From the NCBI GenBank assembly GCA_051294375.1, contig CM119269.1, positions 13,932,552-13,996,551 of the forward strand: 64,000 nt of DNA. Reading direction: 5' to 3'. The notes beneath the pieces were generated by a model. It worked only from the letters and a program-made list of their open reading frames with translations, was not told the DNA's origin and made no database searches. The stretch comes from Paraspadella gotoi (Eukaryota; Chaetognatha). Positions 1 to 19,194 of this stretch are shown here, piece by piece (within the stretch, counting starts at the first letter, position 1; every line of letters starts with the position of its first letter). A program made the translations under genes and the position numbers.

Positions 1-351
1 GGTTGGAAATCTTTTTCTAGTGAAATAACAATGAGGGGAGAAAGAGGGAGGAGGGAAAAAACTGGAGAGACGAATCCAGAGATANNNNNNNNNNNNNNNN
101 NNNNNNNNNNNNNNNNNNNNNNNNNNNNNNNNNNNNNNNNNNNNNNNNNNNNNNNNNNNNNNNNNNNNNNNNNNNNNNNNNNNNNNNNNNNNNNNNNNNN
201 NNNNNNNNNNNNNNNNNNNNNNNNNNNNNNNNNNNNNNNNNNNNNNNNNNNNNNNNNNNNNNNNNNNNNNNNNNNNNNNNNNNNNNNNNNNNNNNNNNNN
301 NNNNNNNNNNNNNNNNNNNNNNNNNNNNNNNNNNNNNNNNNNNNNNNNNNN
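1..351. other. Short purine-rich lead-in and N gap, no gene
   Basis: The first 84 bases are unremarkable purine-rich sequence, followed by an N gap from 85 to 351. Nothing coding is visible. Confidence 0.8.
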
Positions 352-1831
352 GAAAGAAAGAAAAGAGAAAAAATATATTAAGAAAAAAAAGATTTAAATA
401 CAAAAAAAAAGAGATCCATTCATTCTATTTTTTTTTTTTTTTTTTTGGATCAAGAAACAAAAAAAAAGGTTTTTAAAACGAATCGAATCTAATTTTCTTT
501 TCTTTTGTTTTCCCTAATTTCTTGATCTTTTGTTTTATTTTCCTCCAAATTTCCGACGCCACAAGGATCTTCCCTTTTTTTCCAATTCTCTTTTTTTTCA
601 AATTTTTTTCATTTAGTTTGGTATGATAAATTTTTATTCATCCATATGTCTTTACAATACAATTTATTATTGCAGAAAGGAATAAACTAAATGAAATACG
701 ACAATATGAAAAGTAAACTAAAAATCTATTCTAATTTCTCATTAAATTAAAACTAGTTTACTACTACTATAATGTTAGTTTAATTTTTCTATAAAATTTC
801 TCAGATGCTTCAATCGCCGCATCGTCAGCAGCCTTCTTCTCTGCCTCTGCTGACACGGTCGAATGTCATCTCACTCTATCTCTCTCTCTCTCTCTNNNNN
901 NNNNNNNNNNNNNNNNNNNNNNNNNNNNNNNNNNNNNNNNNNNNNNNNNNNNNNNNNNNNNNNNNNNNNNNNNNNNNNNNNNNNNNNNNNNNNNNNNNNN
1001 NNNNNNNNNNNNNNNNNNNNNNNNNNNNNNNNNNNNNNNNNNNNNNNNNNNNNNNNNNNNNNNNNNNNNNNNNNNNNNNNNNNNNNNNNNNNNNNNNNNN
1101 NNNNNNNNNNNAGAGAGAGAGAGAGAGAGAGAGAGAATAGGGAGAGCTGTTTGTTCGTTAATTTAGTTTACATTGTCAGATTAAGATGATAACGAATATA
1201 CATATATATATGTAAGTATTATGACATTCTTCATTACACGTTGACTAAATTCTTTAGCATCTCCTCTTTTCCTGATTCTAAGAAATGGTTGATCTATTCT
1301 TTCTCTTTCTCCCCATCCCTCTACTCGCTTTCATTTCCTCCTTTCTCCCTCTCCTTGCTTCCACTCCCTCTCCTTAGCTCCTTTATCCCTCTCCTTTCTT
1401 CCTCTTCTTCTCCCTTCCTCCTTCTTCCCTCTTCTTCCTTCCTCTCCTTTCCTCCTTCCTCNNNNNNNNNNNNNNNNNNNNNNNNNNNNNNNNNNNNNNN
1501 NNNNNNNNNNNNNNNNNNNNNNNNNNNNNNNNNNNNNNNNNNNNNNNNNNNNNNNNNNNNNNNNNNNNNNNNNNNNNNNNNNNNNNNNNNNNNNNNNNNN
1601 NNNNNNNNNNNNNNNNNNNNNNNNNNNNNNNNNNNNNNNNNNNNNNNNNNNNNNNNNNNNNNNNNNNNNNNNNNNNNNNNNNNNNNNNNNNNNCTCTCCT
1701 TTCCTCCTTCCTCTCTCATCTTCTTTCCTCTCCTTCTCATCGTCCGCCAAACGAATTCGCCCAGATATAAACTCTGCTTCCTTCATTTACTCATGTTGGG
1801 CAAATATTCGTCTTCACTTCGGGTCCCTTCC

Positions 1832-1865
<34 letters not shown>

Positions 1866-2442
1866 NNNNNNNNNNNNNNNNNNNNNNNNNNNNNNNNNNN
1901 NNNNNNNNNNNNNNNNNNNNNNNNNNNNNNNNNNNNNNNNNNNNNNNNNNNNNNNNNNNNNNNNNNNNNNNNNNNNNNNNNNNNNNNNNNNNNNNNNNNN
2001 NNNNNNNNNNNNNNNNNNNNNNNNNNNNNNNNNNNNNNNNNNNNNNNNNNNNNAAAAATTTCTTAGTCAAACGAGAGAATAACGTATTACATTTATAATG
2101 ATAAAAACATTTTTTTTTTAAATTGGGTTACCTATGATCACCGAGTTTTGAGTTTAAATTTATTCATATTTTTATATTTCCTTTAAACATTTATCTTTTC
2201 CTTTCTCCTATCTTTCCCGGTGGCCCACGATTGTGATCCACTGTTTGACCCCATTATGTTATCACAACAGAGACGAACACGGACCATCCTGTCGTCGTCG
2301 GCGTCGTCGTCGTCGTCGTCGTCGGCGTCGGCGTCGGCGTCGTCGTCGTCGTCGTCGTCGTCGGTGTCTCTGCGATCGGTGGAAGAAACCGGAAGGAAAT
2401 CCATCGTCCTCATCGTCGTCATCGTCGTCATCGGCGTCGTTA

Positions 2443-2479
<37 letters not shown>

Positions 2480-2524
2480 TGCAGTCTTTGCCTACTTCGT
2501 CGTCGTCATCTTCGTCGCAACCTC

Positions 2525-2558
<34 letters not shown>

Positions 2559-2820
2559 GGAAGTCCGATCGCCGACGGCAAGCAAGCAAAGCAAGCAAAC
2601 TGGCTGAGAGAAAAATCCCCGAGATTTGGCGCCTTGGGTGAGAGGGGGCCTTGTGAGAGAGTGGTAGGCCTGAGTGAGAGAAAGGAAGTCTTGTGAGAAG
2701 GTGACGGGTGTGAATGTAGAAAGGAGAAGATTCGGGGAGGGAAAAGTGATTCTATGATTTCGACTGAGGCTCAAGTTTAGTTTTTACCCTTCTCGCTCAA
2801 AATAAAATAGGTTTTAGGAA
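352..2820. repeat. Arm A of a large inverted repeat
   Basis: Read on the opposite strand, this segment matches about 5,010-7,860 from end to end. Shared landmarks include the AT-rich stretch at 600-690 (against 7,490-7,600), the short GCAGAGAAGAAG-type motif at 808-852 (against 7,300-7,350) and the unique sequence at 2,221-2,290 (against 5,565-5,640). Arm A carries three N gaps set in (CT)n or pyrimidine tracts; in arm B the same places hold real sequence. A (CGT)n array fills 2,290-2,363 and 2,408-2,566. No gene is supported; long open frames here are microsatellite translations. Confidence 0.85.
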
Positions 2821-2963
2821 TATCGTCATCAAACAGACGGAAAAAAAACTGTTTCACTATGTTCCATCCCTTACGAAATCTCATCGTTGAAGTTTACCGA
2901 AAATAGAATCTACAATTTTACAATGATTTTCACGTCTTCAAATAAATTGTGTGGACGACCGCA

Positions 2964-2994
<31 letters not shown>

Positions 2995-4540
2995 TGTAGA
3001 CAACCCGTCTAATGTGAATTGAACAATTGAATGATTGATCCTGGGATAAAATGTTCAACACCTTTGTGGACATCAATGTCCCGAACGAAATAATAAATCG
3101 GAGAAAAAGGAAGAGAACTTTATCTAAAGAGAAGCATTAACTGTCTGACTGATTGTAGGGAGGGAGTAAAACACTTTGCTCCTTCGTTCCTTCATTCCTT
3201 CGTTCGTTCCTTCATTCGTTTCTTTACAAGTTCGTTCATTAGGATAATTTTAAAAAATTAATTAGTTTATTCCTGCGTACGTACAAAGTTTGTTCCTTCG
3301 CTCCTTCTTTCGTTCGTTTTTCCCTTCCTTCCTGCGTACATTGTACGCTTCTTTCGTTCATGCCTTCATTCCTTCGTTAGTTCGTTCGTTCGTTCGTTCC
3401 TTCGTTCATTCGTTCCTTCGTTCCTTCCTTCCTCCCTTCACTTGGCGAATCGATCTCCTTCCATTTCCCTTTTGTTCGACTCATTTTTTCCTCCTCATTT
3501 TCGAGATGAAGAATCGAAACGAATTAAATCTTTTTTTCTCTTCCTAACAAAATTCGTTCNNNNNNNNNNNNNNNNNNNNNNNNNNNNNNNNNNNNNNNNN
3601 NNNNNNNNNNNNNNNNNNNNNNNNNNNNNNNNNNNNNNNNNNNNNNNNNNNNNNNNNNNNNNNNNNGGAAGGCAATGGCGGGAAGAGTAATCGGTTCTGC
3701 CCAGTAAATAATAAGGGCGATCATTCAACGCAAGGGAAAAAGAGGAATCGTGGCGGAATTAGATCACGTTTCTGGTGTCGCTTCAATCGTTTCCGGTGGA
3801 GAGGAAAAAGTCAGACTCTTCTTTTTAAAACCGTTTTGGATCGTGTTTCGTTTTGTTTTGTTTCAAAGTTGAGTTTTTGTTGCGTTTTTCTTTGCTTTGT
3901 TTTAATTTGATTTGCTTTGCTTTGATATGCTTTGCTTTGCTTTGATTTACATTGCTCTGATTTGCTTTGAATTGCTTTGAATAGCTTTGTTTTTCTTTGC
4001 TATGTTTTGTTTGCATAAGTTTTTGTTTGCATTAGTTTTTGTTATAATTTTATGTTCTGTTTTGTTCAGTCTTGTTTTGTCATATTGTCATATTGTTTTG
4101 CTTCGTTGGTTGTGTTTGCTCTGTTCGTTTTGTTATGATTTGTCAAACTGTATACAAAACAGAAGAACAACGACAGATATCAAAAGTCCTCGCCCAAACT
4201 TCTCTCCTTTTTTAACATATCTCAAAAACCAAGCTGAAGTTCTTACTATTTAATCTAAAGACTAAAGCCAGACATTGCATTCTCTCTGCCACCTTCACCT
4301 CCCCTCCACTTCGATACCAAAACCAAATCGAAAAGGATTTGATCTTCAAATCCATGGGATTGACTGAGCGACTCTTTCCACTTTTTCGCGCAGTTCTTTC
4401 TTTTTATAACCCTTTCTTTTATTCTTTTCTTTATTTCTTTTACTTTTTTTACGAACGAATAGAAATAGAAATGTTTATTTCTTTTAGGTTTTTGTATTTA
4501 TTTAGTTTCTTATTCAGGTAAAGGTTATCATCCTTGTAAG

Positions 4541-4623
<83 letters not shown>

Positions 4624-5009
4624 ATATTTCTTTCTCGATGTCTTTTCATTTAACTCATTTATTTTTTTCAATTNNNNNNNNNNNNNNNNNNNNNNNNNAC
4701 TATCAAACATGGGTGCCACCCCTCTCCAACACTGTGTACCTGACATCACATCATATCAATTGTTCACATTCCACATAGACCGGGTTGTCTACATGCCGTG
4801 GCTCCCGTCATCGTCGTCGGTCGTTCTCCGCCGGCGTCCAACACAAGTCCCTCATTTGAAACGTGAAAATCATTTTGTAAAATTGATACATTCTATTCTT
4901 TACGTGTAACTGAGGGACGATCAAATCTCTATACACGCGACTCGGGAACAAAGTGAAATGCAGTTTTTGTTTTCGTCATAAGTTTAGATACACAAAACCT
5001 ACCATTCCC
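2821..5009. repeat. Spacer between inverted arms: assorted simple repeats
   Basis: No gene is seen. Contents in order are: (ACG)n at about 2,963-2,995; a degenerate tetranucleotide array of TTCG/CCTT type at about 3,180-3,440; an N gap at 3,560-3,666; a degenerate pentanucleotide TTTGC-type array at about 3,840-4,140; an uninterrupted (CT)n run at about 4,543-4,621; and a 25-N gap at 4,674-4,698. Confidence 0.75.
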
Positions 5010-7860
5010 CTAAAAAAAAAATTTTTTATTGAGCGAGAACAGGGTAAAAACTCCTTGAGCTCAGCGATCATAGAAATCAACTTTTCTCCGAACTAATACT
5101 CCTTCTCATATCATACACCCACCACGTCAACTTCTCAGCAAGACCTTCCTTTCTCTCCTCAGGCCTCTTCCACCCTCTCTCATCAAGGAAACCCCCCTCA
5201 TCACCCAAGGGCCAAACATATCAGATCAATAATCAGAGCCAGTTTGCTTGTTTGCTTCTTGCCGATCGCGATCGACTTCGACGACGATGACGACGACGAA
5301 ATGACGAACGACGAGGACGGATTGCGAACGAGATGACGACGAGCGAAGTAGGCAAAGACTGCAACGACGACGACACGGACGACGGACGATGACCGATACG
5401 GCCATGACGACGACTGACGACGATGTAGCGACGATGGATTCTTCCGGTTTCTTCCGACCGATCGCAGAGACTACCGATCGCGACTGACGGACGACGACGT
5501 TTACGACGACACGCCGGACGCCGACGCCGACGACGACCGACTACGACGACCGCCGACGACGACAGGATGGTCGTGTTCGCTTCTGTTGTACCTGATAACA
5601 ATAATGGGGTCAAACAGTGGATCACAATCTGTTGGCCGCACGCGGAAAACATAGAAGAGAATAATATTAAGAGAAGATATGAAATGATTAGCACTTATAT
5701 ACCAGCTCAAACTCAGATGCATCCATCCAGGGGTTACCCAATTTAAAAAAATATTATTATAACTGTAATACCGTTATTCTCCGTTTGACTAAGAATTTTT
5801 TTTTTTCTTTTTATGAGAAATGAATAAGAAAGAGGATAGTCGTGGAATCAAACAATTGCAACACACAAATTATCAAATGTAAACCACTCAGCATAAATTC
5901 GGCCTGGAATCTCAGCGAGATGATACTGAAGGCGTGAGAGAAGAGAAGAGAGAGAGAGAGAGAGACACGAGAGAGAGATGGATGAGTAGAGAGAGAGATG
6001 CGCAGCACTCATCCAATCGACCGACGAGAGAGAGAGAGCATCCCGCGACAGGACCCGAAGCTGAACCTGAACCAGAAACTCCACTCCTCGCCAATATTAA
6101 ATGAAGGTACACGCACAGCACAGTATCATCATCACATACCTGGAACTAGCTGCCCGCACACTCTCGTCTTCGCCGCTCGTACCGCTATTTACGAAGGAGA
6201 GGAAAGAAGATGCGAGAAGTAAGGAGGGAAGGCAGAGGAAGCAGCATGTAAGCCATAGCTAATCGAGGAGGAGACGCGGAAGGGCGACAGACGAGAAGAA
6301 CAGACCGAAGGGGAGCAACAGACCAGCAGGAAAGCAGAGGAGGAAGGAGGGAAAAGCGAGACGCGAAGGCAAGCAAGAGGGACGAGTCAGGCCACAGGCG
6401 CGGCACCACACCAGAGGTTTCAACAAAGCGAGAGCGTGAGGACCCGGAAGCCGACGGACTATAGCGACGTAAGGAGAGGACAGGAAGCCGCACGCAGACG
6501 GAATACGAGGAGAGGACGAGATAGCAGTGAAGACGACGACCACTGACCTGAGTGAGAGGAGCAACGGCGAGGAAAGGGAGTAGGAGGAGGAGGAGCTACG
6601 TAGCGAAGCGAGAGAGGGAAGAAGAGGAGGAAGATGAAGAACGAGAGAAGAAAAGAGAAGGAGGGAATTAAACGTAAGCTAAGGACTGTACGGGAGTGGA
6701 ACGACAAGGAGAGGCTGAGAAAGCGAGAATGACAGCGCCCAGTACGAGGGATGGGCGAGAAGAGGAAAGACATAGAATCAACCATTTCTTAGAATCAGGA
6801 AAAGAGGGATTGCTAAAGAATTTAGTCCAACGCTGTAAGGAAGAATGTCATTAATAGCTTACAATTACTATATATGATATTCGTTATCAGTCTTAATCTG
6901 ACAATGATAAACTAAGAACTTAACGTAACAAACAGCTCTCCCTATTGCTTTTCTCTCTCTCTCTCTTCCTCTCTCTCTCTCTCTCTCTCTCTCATCTCTC
7001 CTCTCTCTCTCTCTTTCTCTCCTCTCTCTCCTTCGTCCCTCGCCTCTCTCACTCCCAATCTTCAATTTTTTTTCCTCCATTCGACCCATAAATGATTTAA
7101 AGTGAGAACTCGAAATGCCGCATGAAAAAATAAAAAATTGTATGGGCAGGGAGATAGAGAGAGAGAGAGAGAGACGAGAGAAGAGAGATCGAGATAGAAG
7201 AGAGAGAGAGAGCTAGAGAGAGAAGAAGAGAGAGAGACCCACGACGAGCAGATAGAGTGAGGCATTGACATGTCGACACCCCAAAAATTGTCACCCAGAC
7301 GGCAGAGAAGAAGAACAAGGCTGCTGACGATGCGGGCGATTTGAAGCATTCTAGAAATTTTACCCTAGCAAAACATTACATGACTAACTTATCAGTCAGT
7401 TAGTAAACTAATTTTAATTTATATGAGAAAATCATCAGCAATAGATTTTCTATTTACCCTTTTCATTATTGTCGCCTATGTTCATTATAGTTTATTCCTT
7501 TCTGCATAATAATAAATTGCTATTAATACATAGACATATGGATGAATAAAAATTTTATCATACCAAACTAAATGAAAAAAATTTGAAAAAACAAGAAATT
7601 TGGAAAAAAAGGGAAGATCCTTTGGCTGGCGCGCATATCGGAAATTTGGTAGGAAATAAAACAAACCATAGATCAAGAAAATTAGGGAAAATCGAATAAG
7701 AAAAGCGCAAAACTTAGATTCGATATCGTATTTAAAACCTTATATTTTATTGTTTCTTGATCCAAAAAAAAAAAAAAATAAATGAATGGATCTCTTTTTT
7801 TATGTTTATCGTAAAAATCTTTCTTTTTTAATATATTTTTTCTCCTTTCTTATAACTTTC
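5010..7860. repeat. Arm B of the large inverted repeat
   Basis: This is the reverse complement of 352-2,820 with many single-base differences, mostly indels. It is about 380 bases longer because it has real sequence where arm A has N gaps and different microsatellite lengths. For example, the arm A gap at 896-1,111, which has (CT)n on its left and (GA)n on its right, corresponds to about 6,950-7,240, where two microsatellite tracts of opposite sense flank about 100 bases of unique sequence. The (ACG)n array at about 5,275-5,570 corresponds to the (CGT)n array of arm A but is much more broken by indels. Confidence 0.85.
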
Positions 7861-9817
7861 TATATCGAAGCTCTTTGTTCTGGCGGCGATTCAAGGAGAA
7901 GAAAAGCTCATAATAACCGTTAATTTGACCTCACCTCCCTCTTCTTCCTCCTATATTCATCTCACTCGCCTCTCTCTCTCCTCTCTCTCTTCTCTCTCTC
8001 TCCTCTCTCTCCTCTCTCCTCATCTCTCTCTCTCCTTCTCTCTCTTACGCCTCTCTCTCTCTCAAAAACAAAACACAAAGAAAGAGATATCCCTTCCTGG
8101 GATTGCCAGTCTACTAATTCCAGTGCTAATCTTTTCCCTCCACCCTCTTTACCCCGCTCAGTGTTATTTCATTAGAGAAGAGAACCGTGGTCCAGCGTTT
8201 ACCCGTTTGTTGTTTTGCTTAAACAATAGAATTGATGAAAAAAAACATTGCTCCTCCGTTTTTAAGTCAGCAGATGCTAATTAGTTCTCTCGGCTCCCTC
8301 CTTGCTGGTGCCGCCTCGGGGGTCGTGATATTCGCGAGGATAGGGATTCGGGGGCTGCGGCCTTCGGGGGCGTGTGCCCTTGGGGTGTCCTTCGTGTCTA
8401 GTAACTACGCGTGGGCAACAGGGGTTTCTTGTCTGAAACATTATACCCACTATATTTCTTTGCTTCGTTTGTACACCCCCCCCTCTTGGAAAAACCTCAG
8501 AGGATGAGTTCCGATATCGTTTGCTTTTAATTTCCCGCTCTGCTCTCTCTCTCTCTCTCGTCGTCTCTCTTCTCTCTCTCTGCTCTCTCCTCTCTCTCTT
8601 CTCTCCTTCCCTCCTCTTTTTTCTTCCTCTTAATCTCCTGAGGATTTTTTATCGTTTAGTACCGATTCTCACAACCGTGGGAGTTCCATCAACTAGGGCG
8701 CCAGCTTTAATCATGCGTCTCTGCGGGTCGGTCGTCGTGCGTTCTCGGGGGATCTCTCGGATCTATCTCTCTCTCTCTCTCCGCTCACCCTCCTCAGAGA
8801 CTCAGATGCGACAAAAGGGAGACATTATTTGTCTTTTCTTCTTCAATTTTCTCGCCTCTTCATAANNNNNNNNNNCGTTTTTTATTTAAAAAAAAAATCT
8901 AATCTCATTAAAGATTAGTTTTTGAAAACGTTTTATTTAGTTTGCTTCAGTTCATGGTATATCATTGTTTTTATTTTATTTTACTCCCCTTGTCGCGGGC
9001 GTTTATTTTTACGCGTGTAAAGAATGTTTTTTATATAATTATTTATAAATACCCAAACTAAAGAAAGAGAAAAGAAAAATAAAAGATTTTGGTTTGCGGA
9101 GGCAAAAACTAAGATGAAGGAAAAGCCAGACTTTCTTTAGAAGAAGAAAGAGGAGGAAGAGGAGGAGGAAAAGCGGGAAGAGGAAAAGAGGAAAGTGAAA
9201 GAAGAGGAGGAGGCAGAGGAGGAGGAGGAAGTGAGAGGGAGTGACTGAAAGCGTGTCTCGATGGTGCATTAGGTTGATTACTTTTTATCAGCTGGAAAGA
9301 CACGGAATGTCACCAGCCAATCCCGAGTTGGGGATTGGGAGTGGGTGAGCGGGTGAGTGAGCGGGTGAGTGAGTGGCTGAGTGAGTGGGTAGCTGTGGTT
9401 GTGGTTTAAAACGAGGTGGTCGAAATAGGGCGGAACAGTGGAAAGGGTGGAAGGGTACGGAAACAAAAAGAGGTAAGTTATCATAGTTAAAGGGGTCGTT
9501 GTTGTTGATGTTCTTGTAGTACAATACAATGTATGTATTGCAAATTTGCAATTATAGCCTATTGCCTAATTATATTTTAAGGAAGATTTTTTTTAAACTA
9601 TATAGATTTTAAATTATTCTTTGTCTCTTTAAACTTCAGCGAATCCATTTCCTCTTTCGATCCTCCAAGGATTTAACGGTTTTCGTTATCGCGTCTTTTG
9701 TTTGTTTATTTGTTTTCGCCCAAACGACGGAAGAGGGAATCAGAGCGCCAACAAAAGGCCAACGGCATAAGGAACTCGCAATAGAGAGGGCAAGGGGTGG
9801 GGAACCTCGTTAAATAT
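7861..9817. other. Non-coding, CT-rich and purine-rich stretches
   Basis: Interrupted (CT)n lies at about 7,968-8,063 and 8,537-8,620. There is a 10-N gap at 8,866-8,875, a purine-only run at about 9,108-9,246, and a GTGAGT/GCGG-type hexamer array at about 9,335-9,395. A GC-richer open stretch on the plus strand at about 8,232-8,507 reads as a mildly hydrophobic peptide, but it has no splice context or family resemblance that I recognise, so I do not call it a gene. Confidence 0.6.
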
Positions 9818-11078
9818 NNNNNNNNNNNNNNNNNNNNNNNNNNNNNNNNNNNNNNNNNNNNNNNNNNNNNNNNNNNNNNNNNNNNNNNNNNNNNNNNNNN
9901 NNNNNNNNNNNNNNNNNNNNNNNNNNNNNNNNNNNNNNNNNNNNNNNNNNNNNNNNNNNNNNNNNNNNNNNNNNNNNNNNNNNNNNNNNNNNNNNNNNNN
10001 NNNNNNNNNNNNNNNAAATAATCGCCTCTCCGACTCTATCCGTCTCTCTATATTCTACTACCATATTTTAAAGAAATTTAAGAAAAAGAGGAAGTTCTTT
10101 ATTCTTCACTTAACTAAACTTTGATTTTTCTTTCCAGTGGCAAAAAAAAAAACTGGTTTTTTCACTCAATCACTCTTTGACCATAATCCAAGCAAACAAG
10201 CAACCAGAATGTTCAGGTAGTGTTAGAAAGTCAAAGTTTTAATAATCCGTCATCATCATCGTTTGTCGTGGTCGTCGTCGTCGCCATCGTCGTCGACCTC
10301 ATCGCGGTCGTCGTCGTCGTCGTCGTCGTCGTCGTCCATTTCACTATTTCAGGTTGAGGGCACAAAAAAACTCTTTTTGTTTCGCCAATAATGAAATCGA
10401 GTCTTTTTTAAAAACGAAAATTTCTTCGACACGCGATTCCGACTTTTGAGAATTAAAGTCGCGCTCGATTTCGAGTTATTTTTCCCGCNNNNNNNNNNNN
10501 NNNNNNNNNNNNNNNNNNNNNNNNNNNNNNNNNNNNNNNNNNNNNNNNNNNNNNNNNNNNNNNNNNNNNNNNNNNNNNNNNNNNNNNNNNNNNNNNNNNN
10601 NNNNNNNNNNNNNNNNNNNNNNNNNNNNNNNNNNNNNNNNNNNNNNNNNNNNNNNNNNNNNNNNNNNNNNNNNNNNNNNNNNNNNNNNNNNNNNNNNAGA
10701 GAGAGAGAGAGAGAGAGAGAGAGTGCCCCGTGACAAGATTGTCGATAATTGACTCGGATTTTTTTTTCTTTTCAACGATTTTTTTGTCTCCATTTTTTCA
10801 AATTTTCCCACAATTTTCTTTCTCTTTTATTTTCTTTCTTTTCTAATTTGACTTTCTTCTTTTCTTTTTCTTTTCTTTTTCTTTTCCTTTCGTCGTTTTG
10901 GTCACGCGAATGAAACAAAAACGAAGGAGAAAACTTTGGGGGCCTTGTGGGTCAATTGTTAGTCACTGTAAAGTAATATTACTATTTCGAAAACGGTAAT
11001 TATATTTAGTAATTAAATTTTAAAAGTTTTATTAATGAGTTGTATTTAAAATCAAAACTTTAATACATCTTTTTTTTC

Positions 11079-11129
<51 letters not shown>

Positions 11130-12262
11130 GTCTTTCTCTAGTTCTTTTTTCTACCTTTCTTTCTTTCTTTCTTTCTTTCTGCATTTCTCTAGTTCTTTCT
11201 TTCTTTCTTTCCCCTTTTCTCTTTTCCCGTCGCACGCGACCAAATTTCTCTGATTTTTCTCGATTCTCACGAAAAGAAATAAAAATCATGAAATGAATTC
11301 GATCTGACCCAAAATTCAAATAAGACTCACACATATATTTAACTTTTGAAAACCCTTCGGTTGGGACGCTAGGCGTTTTCTCTCTCTCTCTCTCTCTCTC
11401 TCTCTNNNNNNNNNNNNNNNNNNNNNNNNNNNNNNNNNNNNNNNNNNNNNNNNNNNNNNNNNNNNNNNNNNNNNNNNNNNNNNNNNNNNNNNNNNNNNNN
11501 NNNNNNNNNNNNNNNNNNNNNNNNNNNNNNCCCTCCATCCCTCCCTCTCTCCGCCCAATCTCAATCCTTACTGAATCATTCACAGAGTCACTTTGTCACT
11601 CCGTCCAGACTTGAGACACCGATTTACAATTCACCTTTTACGTCAAACCGATGCATCTCGCTTAATGCATATTGCAAAATCTTAGAACTTTTTGGTTATA
11701 AATCTTAATCTTAATCCTAATATTAATCTCGCTTAAAGCATATTGCAAAATCTTAGAACTTTTTGATTATAAATCTTAATCTTAATCTTTCTTAATGCAT
11801 ATTGCAAAATTTTAGAACTTTTTGATTATAAATCTTAATCTTAATCTTAATCTCGCTTAATGCATATTGCAAAATCCTTTTTGGTTACTGAGGCTGAAAA
11901 GCCAAAAGGGACCGCTTGGTCAAAATAATTCGCAGTCTTTATTTTAGCTCATATAAATTTTATAAAATTTTAATAATTTGATTTATCATAACTTATAATG
12001 GTTTTGCTATTTTATAACAATTTTATATACATTAAAAACCGAGGCCGCCGCCGCCGAAGCCGCCCCTAAGCCGCGGCCGACGCCGCCCAGAAAGCCGCCG
12101 CTTACGGGCGGGTACAACCGAATTTCTCTAAGTGGTTGTCATTGACATTGTAGTTTTCATGGTTGTTGTCGTTGTTGTTGTCACTTCAATAGTTAATTAT
12201 CATTTTCAAGTCGAGAGTTTAGGCCCACGAATCAAATTCCAACACGCGTTAAATATTTAGGT

Positions 12263-12299
<37 letters not shown>

Positions 12300-13099
12300 T
12301 TTCGTCCTCAATAGGTTGGTCGTCAAGCGAAGAATTGGCCCAACGCGAAAGGGAATCTCAATGAATATCATTCGTGACACCAATTCAAGGTTTCTGCTGC
12401 AGTTGTTGTTATTGTTGTTGTTTTCATCGGATGCATCGAGTTTCCTCGTTTACTTTTTATGATCCGTGTTGTTGTTGTTGTTGTTGTTGTTGTTGTCCGA
12501 CTTAACACAAAATATTTTGAAGTAAGTTCGTCGTCCTTTTAACGATTCTTAACTTTCTTTTTCTTTCCTTTTTTTTGTCCACTTTACCCTCCTGTTCTCT
12601 TTCTCTCTCTCTCTCTNNNNNNNNNNNNNNNNNNNNNNNNNNNNNNNNNNNNNNNNNNNNNNNNNNNNNNNNNNNNNNNNNNNNNNNNNNNNNNNNNNNN
12701 NNNNNNNNNNNNNNNNNNNNNNNNNNNNNNNNNNNNNNNNNNNNNNNNNNNNNNNNNNNNNNNNNNNNNNNNNNNNNNNNNNNNNNNNNNNNNNNNNNNN
12801 NNNNNNNNNNNNNNNNNNNNNNNNNNNNNNNNNNNNNNNNNNNNNNNNNNNNNNNNNNNNNGGGGGCATTCCTCGGGGTGGTCAAGGAGGGAAGGTAAGT
12901 CGGGGTGAGGCCGGCGAGGCGGTGGAGTCGGTGGTGCGAGTTCGTGCGACTGTCGACCGTGAAATAGGGTCAGTGCCGATGGCCTTAGTGGATGGAGGAG
13001 TTGGGGAGAGATCGTCTTCTCTCTTNNNNNNNNNNNNNNNNNNNNNNNNNNNNNNNNNNNNNNNNNNNNNNNNNNNNNNNNNNNNNNNNNNNNNNNNNN
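9818..13099. other. Gap-rich, microsatellite-rich interval, no gene
   Basis: Five N gaps lie here, several bordered directly by (GA)n or (CT)n. (CGT)n arrays occur at about 10,266-10,336 and 12,263-12,300, (TTTC)n at about 11,082-11,215, and GTT triplet runs at about 12,165-12,182 and 12,468-12,496. The GC-rich block at about 12,040-12,115 could be read on the minus strand as a glycine-rich tail ending in a stop, but only with a frame change, so I leave it uncalled. Confidence 0.6.
11657..11880. repeat. Tandem repeat, about four copies of 60-71 bp
   Basis: The motif 'gcttaatgcatattgcaaaa' followed by 'atcttagaacttttt', 'gattataaatc' and a run of TTAATC hexamers recurs with starts near 11,657, 11,728, 11,789 and 11,852. 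The copies differ by substitutions and by the number of TTAATC units, so this is a minisatellite-like array with an embedded microsatellite. The last copy is truncated. Confidence 0.85.

Positions 13100-19194
<6,095 letters not shown>

Noticed and set aside
805-868. Minus-strand peptide SAEAEKKAADDAAIEAS that could be a coiled-coil exon
   Set aside because: Only about 17 codons, no clear acceptor/donor pair, and the copy in arm B breaks the frame. Kept as a repeat landmark only.
1241-2098. Long plus-strand open frame rich in serine, leucine, proline and phenylalanine
   Set aside because: It is the translation of pyrimidine-rich repeats and N gaps, with no splice sites, domain or codon signature.
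2220-2696. Overlapping poly-Ser, poly-Arg, poly-Asp and poly-Val open frames on both strands
   Set aside because: All six frames of a (CGT)n array are open, and both strands give equally long products.
8232-8507. GC-richer plus-strand frame of 91 residues, slightly hydrophobic
   Set aside because: No family resemblance, no splice sites, and flanked by CT repeats; not enough to call a gene.
11657-11880. Regular repeats that could suggest a CRISPR array
   Set aside because: Copies are adjacent without unique spacers and vary in length; the host is a eukaryote.
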